A DNA stretch of 64,000 bases from Palsa-504 sp963742795 (GTDB lineage: Bacteria > Actinomycetota > Actinomycetes > Streptosporangiales > Streptosporangiaceae), in assembly GCA_963742795.1 (NCBI GenBank), contig CAVUNL010000003.1, positions 310,001 through 374,000 of the forward strand. The letters are read 5' to 3'. Made by a program: the position numbers and the translations under genes. Positions 35,250 through 43,262 of this stretch are shown here, one piece after another. The notes under the pieces were generated by a model. The model was not told the DNA's origin. It was given only the letters and a program-made list of their open reading frames with translations, and did no database searches. The first letter of the stretch is position 1, and every line of letters starts with the position of its first letter.

Positions 35250-35726
35250 GTGGAGGTAACCATCAGGAGCTATGAGCGGCGGGATGCCGCCGACGTAGCC
35301 GATGTCTTCTACCGGTCCGTCCACGAAGTGGCGCTGTCCGACTACACCCCTGAACAGGTGAAGGCCTGGGTTCCCGGACGCTGGGACGCCGAGCGGGAAC
35401 ACCTGCGTTCCGGTGACGGGCGGCTGGTCCTGGTCGCTGCGGGCGAATCTGGCCATGTGGTCGCGTTCATCGACCTGGAACCGGACGGGCACATCGACCG
35501 CCTGTACTGCGCGCCCGAAGCGGCGGGCTGCGGTGTTGCGTCGCGGCTGTACGACGCGACCGAGGCCGCAGCACTGGCGCAGGGCATCAGCCGGCTGTTC
35601 ACGGAAGCGAGCGAGCTAGCCCGCCGCTTCTTCGAGCGCAAAGGCTTCACGGTGCTGGAGCGCCAGGACAAGATCCTCCGCGGCGTGCTCATCCACAATT
35701 ACCGGATGGCCAAGACTCTCGGCTGA
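35250..35726 (+). CDS. GNAT-family N-acetyltransferase
   Basis: A 158-residue GNAT protein (VTIRSYERRDAADVADVFYRSVHEVALSDYTPEQVKAW). The acetyl-CoA loop is YCAPEAAGCGVASRLYDATE, in which the normal R/QxxGxG/A pattern is loosely kept, and RFFERKGFTVLER is the C-terminal strand. The acceptor substrate is unknown. The GTG at 35250 follows GCGGTGGAGG imperfectly. It is flanked on both sides by copies of the 20-bp repeat, unique in the window. Confidence 0.82.
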   Translation: MEVTIRSYERRDAADVADVFYRSVHEVALSDYTPEQVKAWVPGRWDAEREHLRSGDGRLVLVAAGESGHVVAFIDLEPDGHIDRLYCAPEAAGCGVASRLYDATEAAALAQGISRLFTEASELARRFFERKGFTVLERQDKILRGVLIHNYRMAKTLG

Positions 35727-35742
35727 CGAGCGGAGGTTCCTC

Positions 35743-35983
35743 GTCTCAGCCAATCTGGCGCATCTACCGGAGACAAGACCGACGGCAGTCAGCGCCGGGG
35801 CTGGAACGTCGATCGATCTGGCTCGTCGGCTCAGCGCACCCCCGATCCGCCTCCTCGACCAAGTGAGACCATCGAATCCAATGAGTTGCGCCATGATCGC
35901 TGAGACGGAAGCGGCCTTGCAGTCTCAACAGAACTGACGCACGCCAGGTCAGAGGAAGTTACGTGTGTCAGGTCAACTGAGAC
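35743..35983. repeat. 20-bp repeat cluster, downstream part (four copies)
   Basis: Copies of the same 20-bp unit are at 35743-35762 (+), 35887-35906 (-), 35922-35941 (+) and 35964-35983 (-). The last two form an inverted pair around a 22-bp centre. No gene is seen between 35727 and 36102. Confidence 0.7.
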
Positions 35984-36023
35984 GAGACACCTGCCTTGGG
36001 TCCTCAGTTTCCGGGCGGGCGGT

Positions 36024-36051
36024 GATTCCGCGCCGACCGCCTGGTCTGTAT
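36024..36051 (+). promoter_or_regulatory. Predicted ECF promoter of the sigma gene
   Basis: GATTCCG, 10 bp, then CTGGTCTGTAT. The same pattern with identical spacing precedes the next gene at 37107, suggesting the ECF sigma factor reads both. Confidence 0.5.
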
Positions 36052-36102
36052 AGATAGGGCCAGCGGGTCGCTGGCATTCGCGCGGGCGAGTTTGGGGTAG
36101 CC

Positions 36103-37095
36103 ATGACGGTCAGCGAGGATTTCACCAGTCTCACCGGCCGGTTCCGGGGTGAGCTGCTGGCTCACTGCTACCGGATGCTGGGCTCGGCCGAGGAAGCCGA
36201 GGATCTGGTTCAGGAGACGTACCTGCGGGCCTGGCGGTCCTTCGACGCGTTCGAGGGCCGTTCGTCGGTGCGGACCTGGCTGTACCGGATCGCGACCAAC
36301 GTGTGCCTGACCGCGATCGAGCGCCGCGGCCGGCGGCCGCTGCCGTCCGGCCTGGGCGGGCCCGCTGAGGACGCGCAGGCGCAGCTGGTGAGCGCCCCGG
36401 AGGTGCCGTGGCTGCAGCCGTTCCCGGACGCGCAGCTGGCTGGGGAGCGCGACGACCCGGCCGCGGTGACCGTGTCCCGGACCGGTATCCGGCTCGCCTT
36501 TGTCGCGGCGCTGCAGCACCTGTCCGCCCGTGAGCGCGCGGCGCTGATCTTGCGGGACGTGCTGGAGTTCCCAGCCGCCGAGGCGGCCGACCTCCTGGGC
36601 ACCACGACCACCGCAGTCAACAGCGGGCTGCGGCGAGCCCGGGCCCAGATCGCGGAGGCCGTTCCCGCCGAAGACGAGCTGACCGAGCCCGCCGACCCGG
36701 GCCAGCGGGCGTTGCTCGACCGGTTTGCCGCGGCCTTCCAGAACGCGGACGCGAGCGCGCTGGCCGAACTGCTCCGGGAGGACGTCGCCCTGGAGATGCC
36801 GCCGCTGCTGACCTGGTTCAGGGGCCGGCAATCGGTGGCACGCTTCATCGGGTCCCGCGTTTTCGCCCGGTTCGGGGAGTTGCGGATGGTCCCGGTCATG
36901 GCCAACGGGCAGCCGGCCTTCGCCGGCTATACCCGCGGAGACGACGGTTTGTATCACGCGCACGAGATCGTGGTGCCCACGGTCACCAAGACCGGGATCG
37001 CCCGGATCGTCGTCTTCCTCAACCCGGAACTGTTCGCGATGTTCGGCCTGCCGCACGACCACGATCCGGCCGGGGCCGGGCCGACACCAGCGTAG
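36103..37095 (+). CDS. ECF sigma factor with C-terminal SnoaL-like domain
   Basis: A 330-residue sigma-70 factor of the TIGR02960-like type. Region 2 is LLAHCYRMLGSAEEAEDLVQETYLRAWRSF with VRTWLYRIATNVCLTAIERR, and region 4 is RERAALILRDVLEFPAAEAADLLGTTTTAVNSGLRRARAQI. From about residue 200 comes a SnoaL domain (LLDRFAAAFQNADASALAELLREDVALEMPP). It is a paralogue of the sigma factor at 18044. No anti-sigma gene adjoins it; the SnoaL domain probably senses a ligand instead. Its promoter motif recurs before the SDR gene. Confidence 0.88.
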   Translation: MTVSEDFTSLTGRFRGELLAHCYRMLGSAEEAEDLVQETYLRAWRSFDAFEGRSSVRTWLYRIATNVCLTAIERRGRRPLPSGLGGPAEDAQAQLVSAPEVPWLQPFPDAQLAGERDDPAAVTVSRTGIRLAFVAALQHLSARERAALILRDVLEFPAAEAADLLGTTTTAVNSGLRRARAQIAEAVPAEDELTEPADPGQRALLDRFAAAFQNADASALAELLREDVALEMPPLLTWFRGRQSVARFIGSRVFARFGELRMVPVMANGQPAFAGYTRGDDGLYHAHEIVVPTVTKTGIARIVVFLNPELFAMFGLPHDHDPAGAGPTPA

Positions 37096-37106
37096 GAAGC
37101 CACGGC

Positions 37107-37134
37107 GATTCCCGGGAACCGGGCTGGTCTATAT
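37107..37134 (+). promoter_or_regulatory. Predicted ECF promoter of the SDR gene
   Basis: GATTCCC, 10 bp, then CTGGTCTATAT, the same two boxes and spacing as upstream of the sigma gene. Confidence 0.5.
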
Positions 37135-37188
37135 CAGTGAGCCGCCGCGCACGGCGGCGCGGAACCCACCAGACCCGGGAGGATCGCC

Positions 37189-37944
37189 ATGTCTGACCAT
37201 GAGCTAGCAGGCGCGACAGCGCTGGTCACCGGCGCCAGCCGAGGCTTCGGCCGGGGCATCGCCGCCGCCCTGAGCAGAGCGGGCGCGCAGGTCGTGGGAG
37301 TCGCCCGCGACCGCGCCGCGCTGGACGAACTGCGCGCCGAGCTGGGCGGATGGTTCACCGCGGTGCCGGCCGACGCCGCTGACCCGATCGTGGCCGGGCA
37401 GCTCATCGACGCCTACCGACCTGCCATCCTGGTGCTCAACGCCGGCGCCACCCCGTTGCCGCGGCCGATCCACCACCACACCTGGCAGACGTTCAGCAGC
37501 AACTGGGACACCGACGTCCAGCACGTGTTCAACTTCACGCGCGAAGCGCTGCTGGCTCCGCTGGCCCCGGGAAGCACGGTGATCACGCTGTCCAGCGGCG
37601 CGGCGCTCAGCGGCTCGCCGCTGTCAGGCGGGTACGCCGGGGCCAAGGCCGCCGTCCGGTTCATTACGTCCTACGCCGCCGAGGAGTCGACGCGGGCCGG
37701 GCTCGGGATCAGGTTCGTCTCGCTGCTCCCGCAGCTGACCCCCGCGACCGCGCTGGGTTTGGTGTACGTCACGGCCTACGCCGCCCGGGAGGGCGGCGGC
37801 GGCGCTTCCCGGCCAGGCGCCGGCCAGGGTCCGGCTCTCACCCCCGAGCTGGCCGGTCAGGCGATCACCGGCCTGGTAACCGGTCCCGGGCCGGACCAGG
37901 ATGCCTATGTGCTCACCGCCGCGGGCCTTCGCCCGCTCCCCTAA
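37189..37944 (+). CDS. Short-chain dehydrogenase/reductase
   Basis: A 251-residue classical SDR. The cofactor motif is TGASRGFGRGIA, LVLNAGA follows, the catalytic Ser lies in ITLSSGAAL, and Tyr/Lys in SGGYAGAKAAVR. A Gly-rich insert (EGGGGASRPGAGQ) sits near residue 205 in place of the usual substrate loop. The start at 37189 follows GGGAGGA. It is a likely direct target of the upstream ECF sigma factor. Confidence 0.87.
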   Translation: MSDHELAGATALVTGASRGFGRGIAAALSRAGAQVVGVARDRAALDELRAELGGWFTAVPADAADPIVAGQLIDAYRPAILVLNAGATPLPRPIHHHTWQTFSSNWDTDVQHVFNFTREALLAPLAPGSTVITLSSGAALSGSPLSGGYAGAKAAVRFITSYAAEESTRAGLGIRFVSLLPQLTPATALGLVYVTAYAAREGGGGASRPGAGQGPALTPELAGQAITGLVTGPGPDQDAYVLTAAGLRPLP

Positions 37945-38010
37945 GGGGGGCCAGCCGTGACCCGACGGCCTGGCCGCTGCTGAGCGGTTATGACCAGGAC
38001 ACCAAGGGCG

Positions 38011-38400
38011 CTAGAGGTCCCGGCCGGTGGTGCTGTCCACGTACGCGGGTATCTCACCCTGGTGCCGGTCACCGGTTGTCGACGTCCCCGACGGCTCGAA
38101 CATCAAGATCGCGCCGCCGGGGGACGACGGCTTGTGTTCGGTACCCCGGGGCACCACGAAGATCTCCCCCGGGCCCAGGCTCACGGTCCGCTCGCCGTCG
38201 GCGTCGCGCAGCGCGATGTCGAACCCGCCGTCGAGCACCAGGAAGAACTCGTCGGTGTGGTCGTGCACGTGCCAGACGTGCTCACCCCGGGTATGCGCGA
38301 TCCTGATGTCGTAGTCGTTGACGCGGCCGACGATCCGCGGGCTGTAGATGTCGTTGAAGGTGGCCAGGGCCTGGTTCAGGTTCACGGGACTGACGGTCAT
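38011..38400 (-). CDS. Cupin-domain protein
   Basis: A 129-residue single cupin: motif 1 is EHVWHVHDHTDEFFLVLDGGFDI (HxH...E metal ligands) and motif 2 is PGEIFVVPRGTEHKP (final His). Small cupins act as metal-dependent isomerases, dioxygenases or sensors; the substrate is unknown. It is convergent with the SDR gene and divergent from the flippase-like gene. Confidence 0.85.
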   Translation of the reverse strand: MTVSPVNLNQALATFNDIYSPRIVGRVNDYDIRIAHTRGEHVWHVHDHTDEFFLVLDGGFDIALRDADGERTVSLGPGEIFVVPRGTEHKPSSPGGAILMFEPSGTSTTGDRHQGEIPAYVDSTTGRDL

Positions 38401-38571
38401 GCCCTTATTGTCGGGCGGCAGCGCGGGACGTGTCTTGTACGCTCGTGCCGCACGGTCTCCTCGATCCCGGGCAGGACGAGCCCGATCTTCTGTTTTGCTG
38501 CAGTTTCAAGGTATTTTGGCCATGATGCCGTTGACCTGGTCAGTCCCCAGACCGACGTGTGCGGAGCGGCC

Positions 38572-39677
38572 TTGACCGACGAGGTAGATGTCCCGGCCGG
38601 GACCGGCGCCGGAGCCGACGTAACGGCACCGTCAGATCAGCACCCGATACCAGCACGCGCTCCCCGCCGGCACCGGGTGCGGCGCAGTGTGCTCGCCGCC
38701 CTGGCGGTGGTGGTCCTGGTCAGCGTCATCGTCGTCGAGCGCCACACGCTGGCCGAGTCGCTGCACGTGCTGGCCCGCCTGAACTGGGCCTGGTTCCTGC
38801 TCGCGGTGGCGTCGGAGGCGGTCTCCCTGACCAGCTTCGGGCTCAGTAGGAAACTGCTGCTGCAGGTCGACGGTCGTCCAGCTAGCTTCAGTTCGGTGAT
38901 GGCGATCACCTACGCCTCGAACGCGCTGTCGATTTCGGTTCCGTTCGCGGGCGCCGAACTGGCCGTGGTCTTCTCCTACCGCCAGTTCCGCAGGCACGGC
39001 GTGGACGCCGCCACCACGAGCTGGATGCTGGCCGTATCGGCGATCTTCTCCACCTCCGCACTCGCGCTCCTGCTGGTCATCGGGGCGCTGGCCGGGTCGG
39101 CGTCGCTGGCCAGCGCGGCGGGCTTCCTCGGCGCCTTCGTCTTCATCGTGCCGGCCGCCACGGTGCTGCTCGCGCTGCGCTTCGAGACCGTCCGCAGGCT
39201 CCTGCACCGGATCATCGCCGGGCTGGTCGGCCTGTCCAGGAGCGTCCTCGGCGTGCCCGCGCAGGGTGTCGACGGCCTGGATGAGTTCCTGGACCGGGTG
39301 GCGAGCCTGCGGCTGCCCTGGCCGCGGTACGCGGAGGTGTTCGGGCTGGCCGTGCTGAACTGGGTGGCCGACTGCGGGGCGCTGGCCTGCGCGATCAAGG
39401 CCACGGGCCAGCCCGTGCCCTGGCACAGCCTGCTGCTGGTCTACGGGGCCGGGGCCGCGGTCGGCAGCACCGGAATTACGCCAGGAGGATTCGCCTTGGT
39501 CGAGCTGGCCCTGACCGCGGCGCTGACCGCCGCCGGGCTGCACCGCTCGACAGCCCTCGCGGCCGTGCTGGCCTACCGCCTGGTCAACTTCTGGCTCATC
39601 CTCATCGGCGGGTGGATCTTGGTGGCGGTGCTCGCGAAGCGGCGGATCCGGCCCCCGGACTCGGGCGGATTACGTGA
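38572..39677 (+). CDS. UPF0104/LPG-flippase-like multi-pass membrane protein
   Basis: The frame gives a membrane protein of about 365 residues with about 8-9 helices (RRSVLAALAVVVLVSVIVVERHTLAESL; NWAWFLLAVASEAVSLTSFGLSRKLLLQ; GITPGGFALVELALTAALTAAGL). This is the lysylphosphatidylglycerol-synthase transmembrane region/AglD family, which acts on lipids at the inner membrane. Starts are the TTG at 38572 (with GGAG) or the GTG at 38557. The frame stays open to 40191, running into the P450 coding region. A one-base shift near its end would give a TGA at 39675 overlapping the P450 GTG, so the end given is inferred. Confidence 0.72.
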
Positions 39678-40910
39678 ACCCAGCCGAAACGGTCACGCTG
39701 GCCGACCTGGAGTCCGATCCGCATCCGATACTGGCCCGGCTGCGGCCGGCGCCCCGGCCTGCTGGGTCCCGGTCCTCGGCGCCTGGCTGGTCACCGGGTA
39801 TGACCTGGCCGTCGCGGTGCTCCGGGACGCCCGGACGTTCACCGTCGACGACCCCCGGTTCTCCACGGCCAAGGTGGTCGGCCCGAGCATGCTCTCGCTG
39901 GATGGTGCGCGGCACGCCCGCCACCGGGCCCCGTTCACACGTCCGTTCCGGGCCGAGGAGATCCATGCCCGGCTGGAGTCGTTCACCCGGGCCGAGGCCG
40001 GCTGGTCTCCGCCATCCAGCCGTCCGGCGCAGCCGAGCTCCGCCGGGCGGTGGCGGGCCCGCTGGCCGTCACGGTCATGGCCGAGGCGCTCGGCCTCGGG
40101 CAGACCGACCCCGCGCAGGTCCTGGCCTGGTACGACGGGATCGTGGCCGCGGTCCAGGCCGAGGCCGCGAACACCGGGGCGGCAGCCGTAAACGCCGGGA
40201 CCATAAACGCCGAGGCCGCAGGCACCGGGGCGACGTCCGCAAACGCCGGGGCGACGGCCGCGGGCGCGGCCGCGTTCGCCGAGCTCGCGGGCAGCCTGCG
40301 GCAGGTCATCGCGGCGCCGCCACCGTCCTCGCTGCTGGCCGACGTGACCGGCGCGCTCACCGCGGACGAAGCCATCTCCAACGCGGGCGTGCTGCTGTTC
40401 GGCGGGATCGAGACCACCGAAGGCATGATCGCCAACGCCATGCTGCACCTGCTGTCCAGCCCCGGTGAGCTCGAGTTCGTGCGGGCTGACCGCGGGCTGA
40501 TCCCGGCGGCGATCGAGGAGTCGCTGCGGCTGGAACCGGCCGCAGCCGTCGTCGACCGCTACGCGACCGGCGACACCCAGCTCGGCGGGGCTCGGATAAG
40601 GGCCGGTGATCAGGTCACGGTGTCCATCGCCGGGGCGAACCGGGATCCCCGGATTTTCGATGATCCCGACGAATTCCAGATCCGGAGGCCGAACGCTACC
40701 CGCCACCTGGCCTTCGCGCACGGCCCGCACTTCTGCCTCGGCGCCCACCTGGCCCGGCTGGAGGCGCGGATCGCCGTGGCGACCCTCCTTGACCTGCTCC
40801 CCGAGCTGCGGCTGGACGAGCGGTACCCGGCCACGCCGCGCGGGCTGGTGTTCCGCAAACCCACCGATCTGCGAGTCCGCTGGAGCACCGCTATAAGCTG
40901 GCCCGGTTAG
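39674..40910 (+). pseudogene. Cytochrome P450 interrupted by two frameshifts
   Basis: P450 homology is spread over three frames: MNPAETVTLADLESDPHPILARLRPA from the GTG at 39674; ACWVPVLGAWLVTGYDLAVAVLRDARTFTVDDPRFS ... RHRAPFTRPF from about 39760; and LVSAIQPSGAAELRRAVAGPLAV from about 40010 to the end. The last part holds the I-helix FGGIETTEGM, ExxR (EESLR) and the heme loop FAHGPHFCLGAH with its Cys. P450s are heme monooxygenases needing ferredoxin partners, none of which is nearby. An Ala/Gly/Asn-rich insert precedes AAAFAELAGSL. Either the gene is dead or two single-base errors are present. Confidence 0.85.
40165..40260 (+). repeat. Degenerate 15-bp tandem repeat inside the P450 gene
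   Basis: About five imperfect copies of AACGCCGGGGCGACG encode N-A-G-A-T-like pentapeptides, an Ala/Gly/Thr/Asn-rich insert of about 30 residues in a region where related P450s have a short loop. Confidence 0.65.
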
Positions 40911-40941
40911 CGAGGATGGTTGCCGGACCCGAGGAGGCGCG

Positions 40942-41277
40942 ATGTCGGACCAGGACATAGACCAGCCAGGTGAGTTCACCGATCAGTTCGCCGAGCGGTT
41001 CCACCGGAACCGGCGGGAGCACGGCGGCGAGATCGACCGCCTGAATCCCGACCAGCTGGACCGGCTCACCGAGGAAGAGCGCGTCGAGGCGGGCGTCGAC
41101 GCCTACGACCCGGATGAGGTGCCGCCCGCCACGGACACGCCGCCGCTGACCGAAGACGTCCGGCAGACCGAGGTGTATCAGGAGGAACAGGCCGAGATCC
41201 GCCGCGAAGAGGACAAGGGCGAGATATACCCCATCGACGAGGACCACCCGTTCCCGCCCACCCGGTACGACGACTAG
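40942..41277 (+). CDS. Acidic hypothetical protein
   Basis: A 111-residue, strongly acidic, probably disordered protein (RLNPDQLDRLTEEERVEAGVDAYDPDEVPPATDTPPLTEDVRQTEVYQEEQAEIRREEDKGEIYP) ending in DHPFPPTRYDD. Similar conserved tails occur in actinomycete hypotheticals; no function is known to me. The ATG at 40942 follows GAGGAGG. Its TAG overlaps the encapsulin stop (CTAG), so the two genes converge with no spacer. Confidence 0.7.
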   Translation: MSDQDIDQPGEFTDQFAERFHRNRREHGGEIDRLNPDQLDRLTEEERVEAGVDAYDPDEVPPATDTPPLTEDVRQTEVYQEEQAEIRREEDKGEIYPIDEDHPFPPTRYDD

Positions 41278-42083
41278 TTCGCGTTCAGGACCACGCTCGC
41301 TTCGGCGGTGTAGGCCAGGAAGGTCAGCGACTCCTGGAAGTACAGCTGGACGAACTCCGAGTCGTGCGACAGGTAGCCGATCGACAGGTCCTCGCCGAGG
41401 CGCAGCTCGTAGTCGCCGCCCCGCCCGGACAACAGGAACGCGCCGTCGACGGCCGGGGCCCAGATGATCTCGCCGTCCACCACTCGGGCCAGGTGCTCGC
41501 GGATCGGGTAGCCGTGATCGGAGGTCTCGCTCACCATCGTGTAGGCGGCGGCGGACAGCAGCAGCGAGTAGGGGCCATTCACGCCGGCCAGCCGCAGCGC
41601 GCTGACCGCCTGGCTGATCACGGTCGGGTACTCGAGGGCCCCGGCGGGCAGCGTGAGGACCGGGTTTGAGGTGCTCGCCCTGACCCCGGTGATCCCGGCG
41701 GCCGGGTAGCCGTCGAAGATCGCCCGGTCCTCGGCGAAGGCAATCTGCCGGGCCGCGTCCTTGACCGGCTGCCAGTCCGAGTCCTGCGCGCCGCGCTCCA
41801 CGTTGTCCACGTCGAGCCTGCTCAGGGTGAATGGCACCCGGAGCTGGACGAGCTGCTGGGCGGCGCGTTGCCAGGCCAGGACCCCGGCAGCGTCGCCGCC
41901 CGGCGGTTCGATCTCGGCTATGTGGCCGGTGCCCACGCTGGCCAGCGTGGGACCGTCGGGCCCCTGGACGTCCACCACCCGGCGGCCAGCCACGTGCCTC
42001 TCGAACGTCCGGCGCGCCTCGTCCCCGATGCTCGCCCAAGCAGCGTCGGAAACCGGAGCGAGCTCGCGGTGCAGGTTGTTCAT
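41274..42083 (-). CDS. Encapsulin shell protein (family 1, linocin-M18-like)
   Basis: A 269-residue HK97-fold shell protein: MNNLHRELAPVSDAAWASIGDEARRTFERHVAGRRVVDVQGP at the N-arm, E-loop/P-domain VPFTLSRLDVDNVERGAQDSDWQPVKDAARQIAFAEDRAIFDG, and C-terminal GYLSHDSEFVQLYFQESLTFLAYTAEASVVL. Family 1 encapsulins self-assemble into icosahedral compartments (typically 60 subunits) that take up cargo bearing a C-terminal peptide. The start overlaps the DyP stop (ATGA), so shell and cargo are cotranslated. A length of 269 is normal. Confidence 0.93.
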   Translation of the reverse strand: MNNLHRELAPVSDAAWASIGDEARRTFERHVAGRRVVDVQGPDGPTLASVGTGHIAEIEPPGGDAAGVLAWQRAAQQLVQLRVPFTLSRLDVDNVERGAQDSDWQPVKDAARQIAFAEDRAIFDGYPAAGITGVRASTSNPVLTLPAGALEYPTVISQAVSALRLAGVNGPYSLLLSAAAYTMVSETSDHGYPIREHLARVVDGEIIWAPAVDGAFLLSGRGGDYELRLGEDLSIGYLSHDSEFVQLYFQESLTFLAYTAEASVVLNAN

Positions 42084-43126
42084 GTCGTGCTCCTCTTCAA
42101 GCTGCCAATGCCGAGGGAACCCTGGGAATCGTCGGCGGCGCCGGACGGACCAGAGGCGGCGGGGGCATCGGTTGCGCCGGGCGGGTCGGGAAGGTTGTCC
42201 AGGAAGTCGCCCGACGGCACGAAGAACAGGCCTCCGGTGATGGCCGTGGAGAAATCCAGGATGCGGTCGGTGTTGCCCGGGGGCTCGCCGATGAACATGC
42301 GGGTCAGCATCCGTTCGGTCACGCTCGGCGTGCCCGAGTAGGCGATGTAGTAGGTACCGAACTCCCCGGTCCCCACCTCGCCGAACGGCATGTTGGCTCG
42401 GACGATCTGCCGCTGGGTTCCGTCGGGCTCCATGATGGTGTTCACGGCCACGTGCGAGTTGATCGGCTTGATCTCGTCCGGCATCTCGATGTCGGAGAGC
42501 TTGTAGCGGCCGATGACCTTTTCCTGCTCCTCGGTGCTCAGGGCGTTCCAGAGGTCCAGAGGGTGCACGTACTTCTGCACGATGACGTAACTGCCGCCGG
42601 CGAAGGCCGGATCGGCGTCGGCGACCAGGGCCGCTACCTCCTCCGCTTGGCCGACCGGGTTCTCGGTGCCGTCGACGAAGCCCATCAGGTCCCGCTCGTC
42701 GAAGTACCGGAAGCCGTGTACCTCGTCCACCACGGTGGCCGCGCCCGCCAGCTGGGTCATGGCCTGGGCCGCGAACTCGAAGCACACGTCCATCCGTTCG
42801 TGCCGGATATGGAACAGCAGGTCCCCTGGCGTGGCGGGAGCCTGGTGCACGGCACCGGCGAGCGGGCGGAACCGGTGCAGCTCGGCCGGGCGCGGGCCAG
42901 CGAACAGGCGGTCCCACGCGTCCGAGCCGATCCCGGCGACGGCCGCCACCGGGCCTTCCGGGGCCCGGAAGCCTACCGCCCGTCCCAGGCCGGACCAGCC
43001 CTCCAGCAGGTCCCGGCAGGTCGCCTCGCCGCCGGGATTGATGGTCAGGACCAGGAAGATCGCATTCGCGGTGAGCGGCACCAGCACCGGCTGCGGCTCA
43101 GGAGGAACGGGTGACGATTCTGCCAC
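42080..43126 (-). CDS. Dye-decolorizing peroxidase (DyP), encapsulin cargo
   Basis: A 348-residue heme peroxidase with GFVDGTENP (GxxDG, D152), proximal His H225 (NSHVAVNT) and distal Arg R243 (IVRANMPFG). It ends in a disordered Ser/Gly/Ala/Pro linker and DDSQGSLGIGSLKRSTT, whose GSLGIGSLK core is the cargo-loading peptide for encapsulin. It uses hydrogen peroxide on phenolic or dye-like substrates inside the shell. The GTG at 43126 is the best start; no ATG or clear ribosome site is present. It is coupled to the encapsulin gene by a 4-bp overlap. Confidence 0.93.
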   Translation of the reverse strand: MAESSPVPPEPQPVLVPLTANAIFLVLTINPGGEATCRDLLEGWSGLGRAVGFRAPEGPVAAVAGIGSDAWDRLFAGPRPAELHRFRPLAGAVHQAPATPGDLLFHIRHERMDVCFEFAAQAMTQLAGAATVVDEVHGFRYFDERDLMGFVDGTENPVGQAEEVAALVADADPAFAGGSYVIVQKYVHPLDLWNALSTEEQEKVIGRYKLSDIEMPDEIKPINSHVAVNTIMEPDGTQRQIVRANMPFGEVGTGEFGTYYIAYSGTPSVTERMLTRMFIGEPPGNTDRILDFSTAITGGLFFVPSGDFLDNLPDPPGATDAPAASGPSGAADDSQGSLGIGSLKRSTT

Positions 43127-43262
43127 GAGACACAGGTTAGCCGTACCCCTCCGGGACGACGCGACGGGGGGCTTGAACGGGTCCGGCCGGACGCACCACG
43201 TTCCGTTCGGCAGAAAAAGGTTGCCAGTTCCCGGTTGCGGCGCGTCGTTAGACTGTCCGCAC

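Noticed and set aside
35150..35983. CRISPR array
   Set aside because: Repeats are only 20 bp, occur in both orientations, include abutting copies without spacers and are split by a gene; no cas genes are present.
35881..36110. Small ORFs between the GNAT gene and the sigma factor
   Set aside because: The frames are short, lack ribosome sites and are interrupted by the 20-bp repeats.
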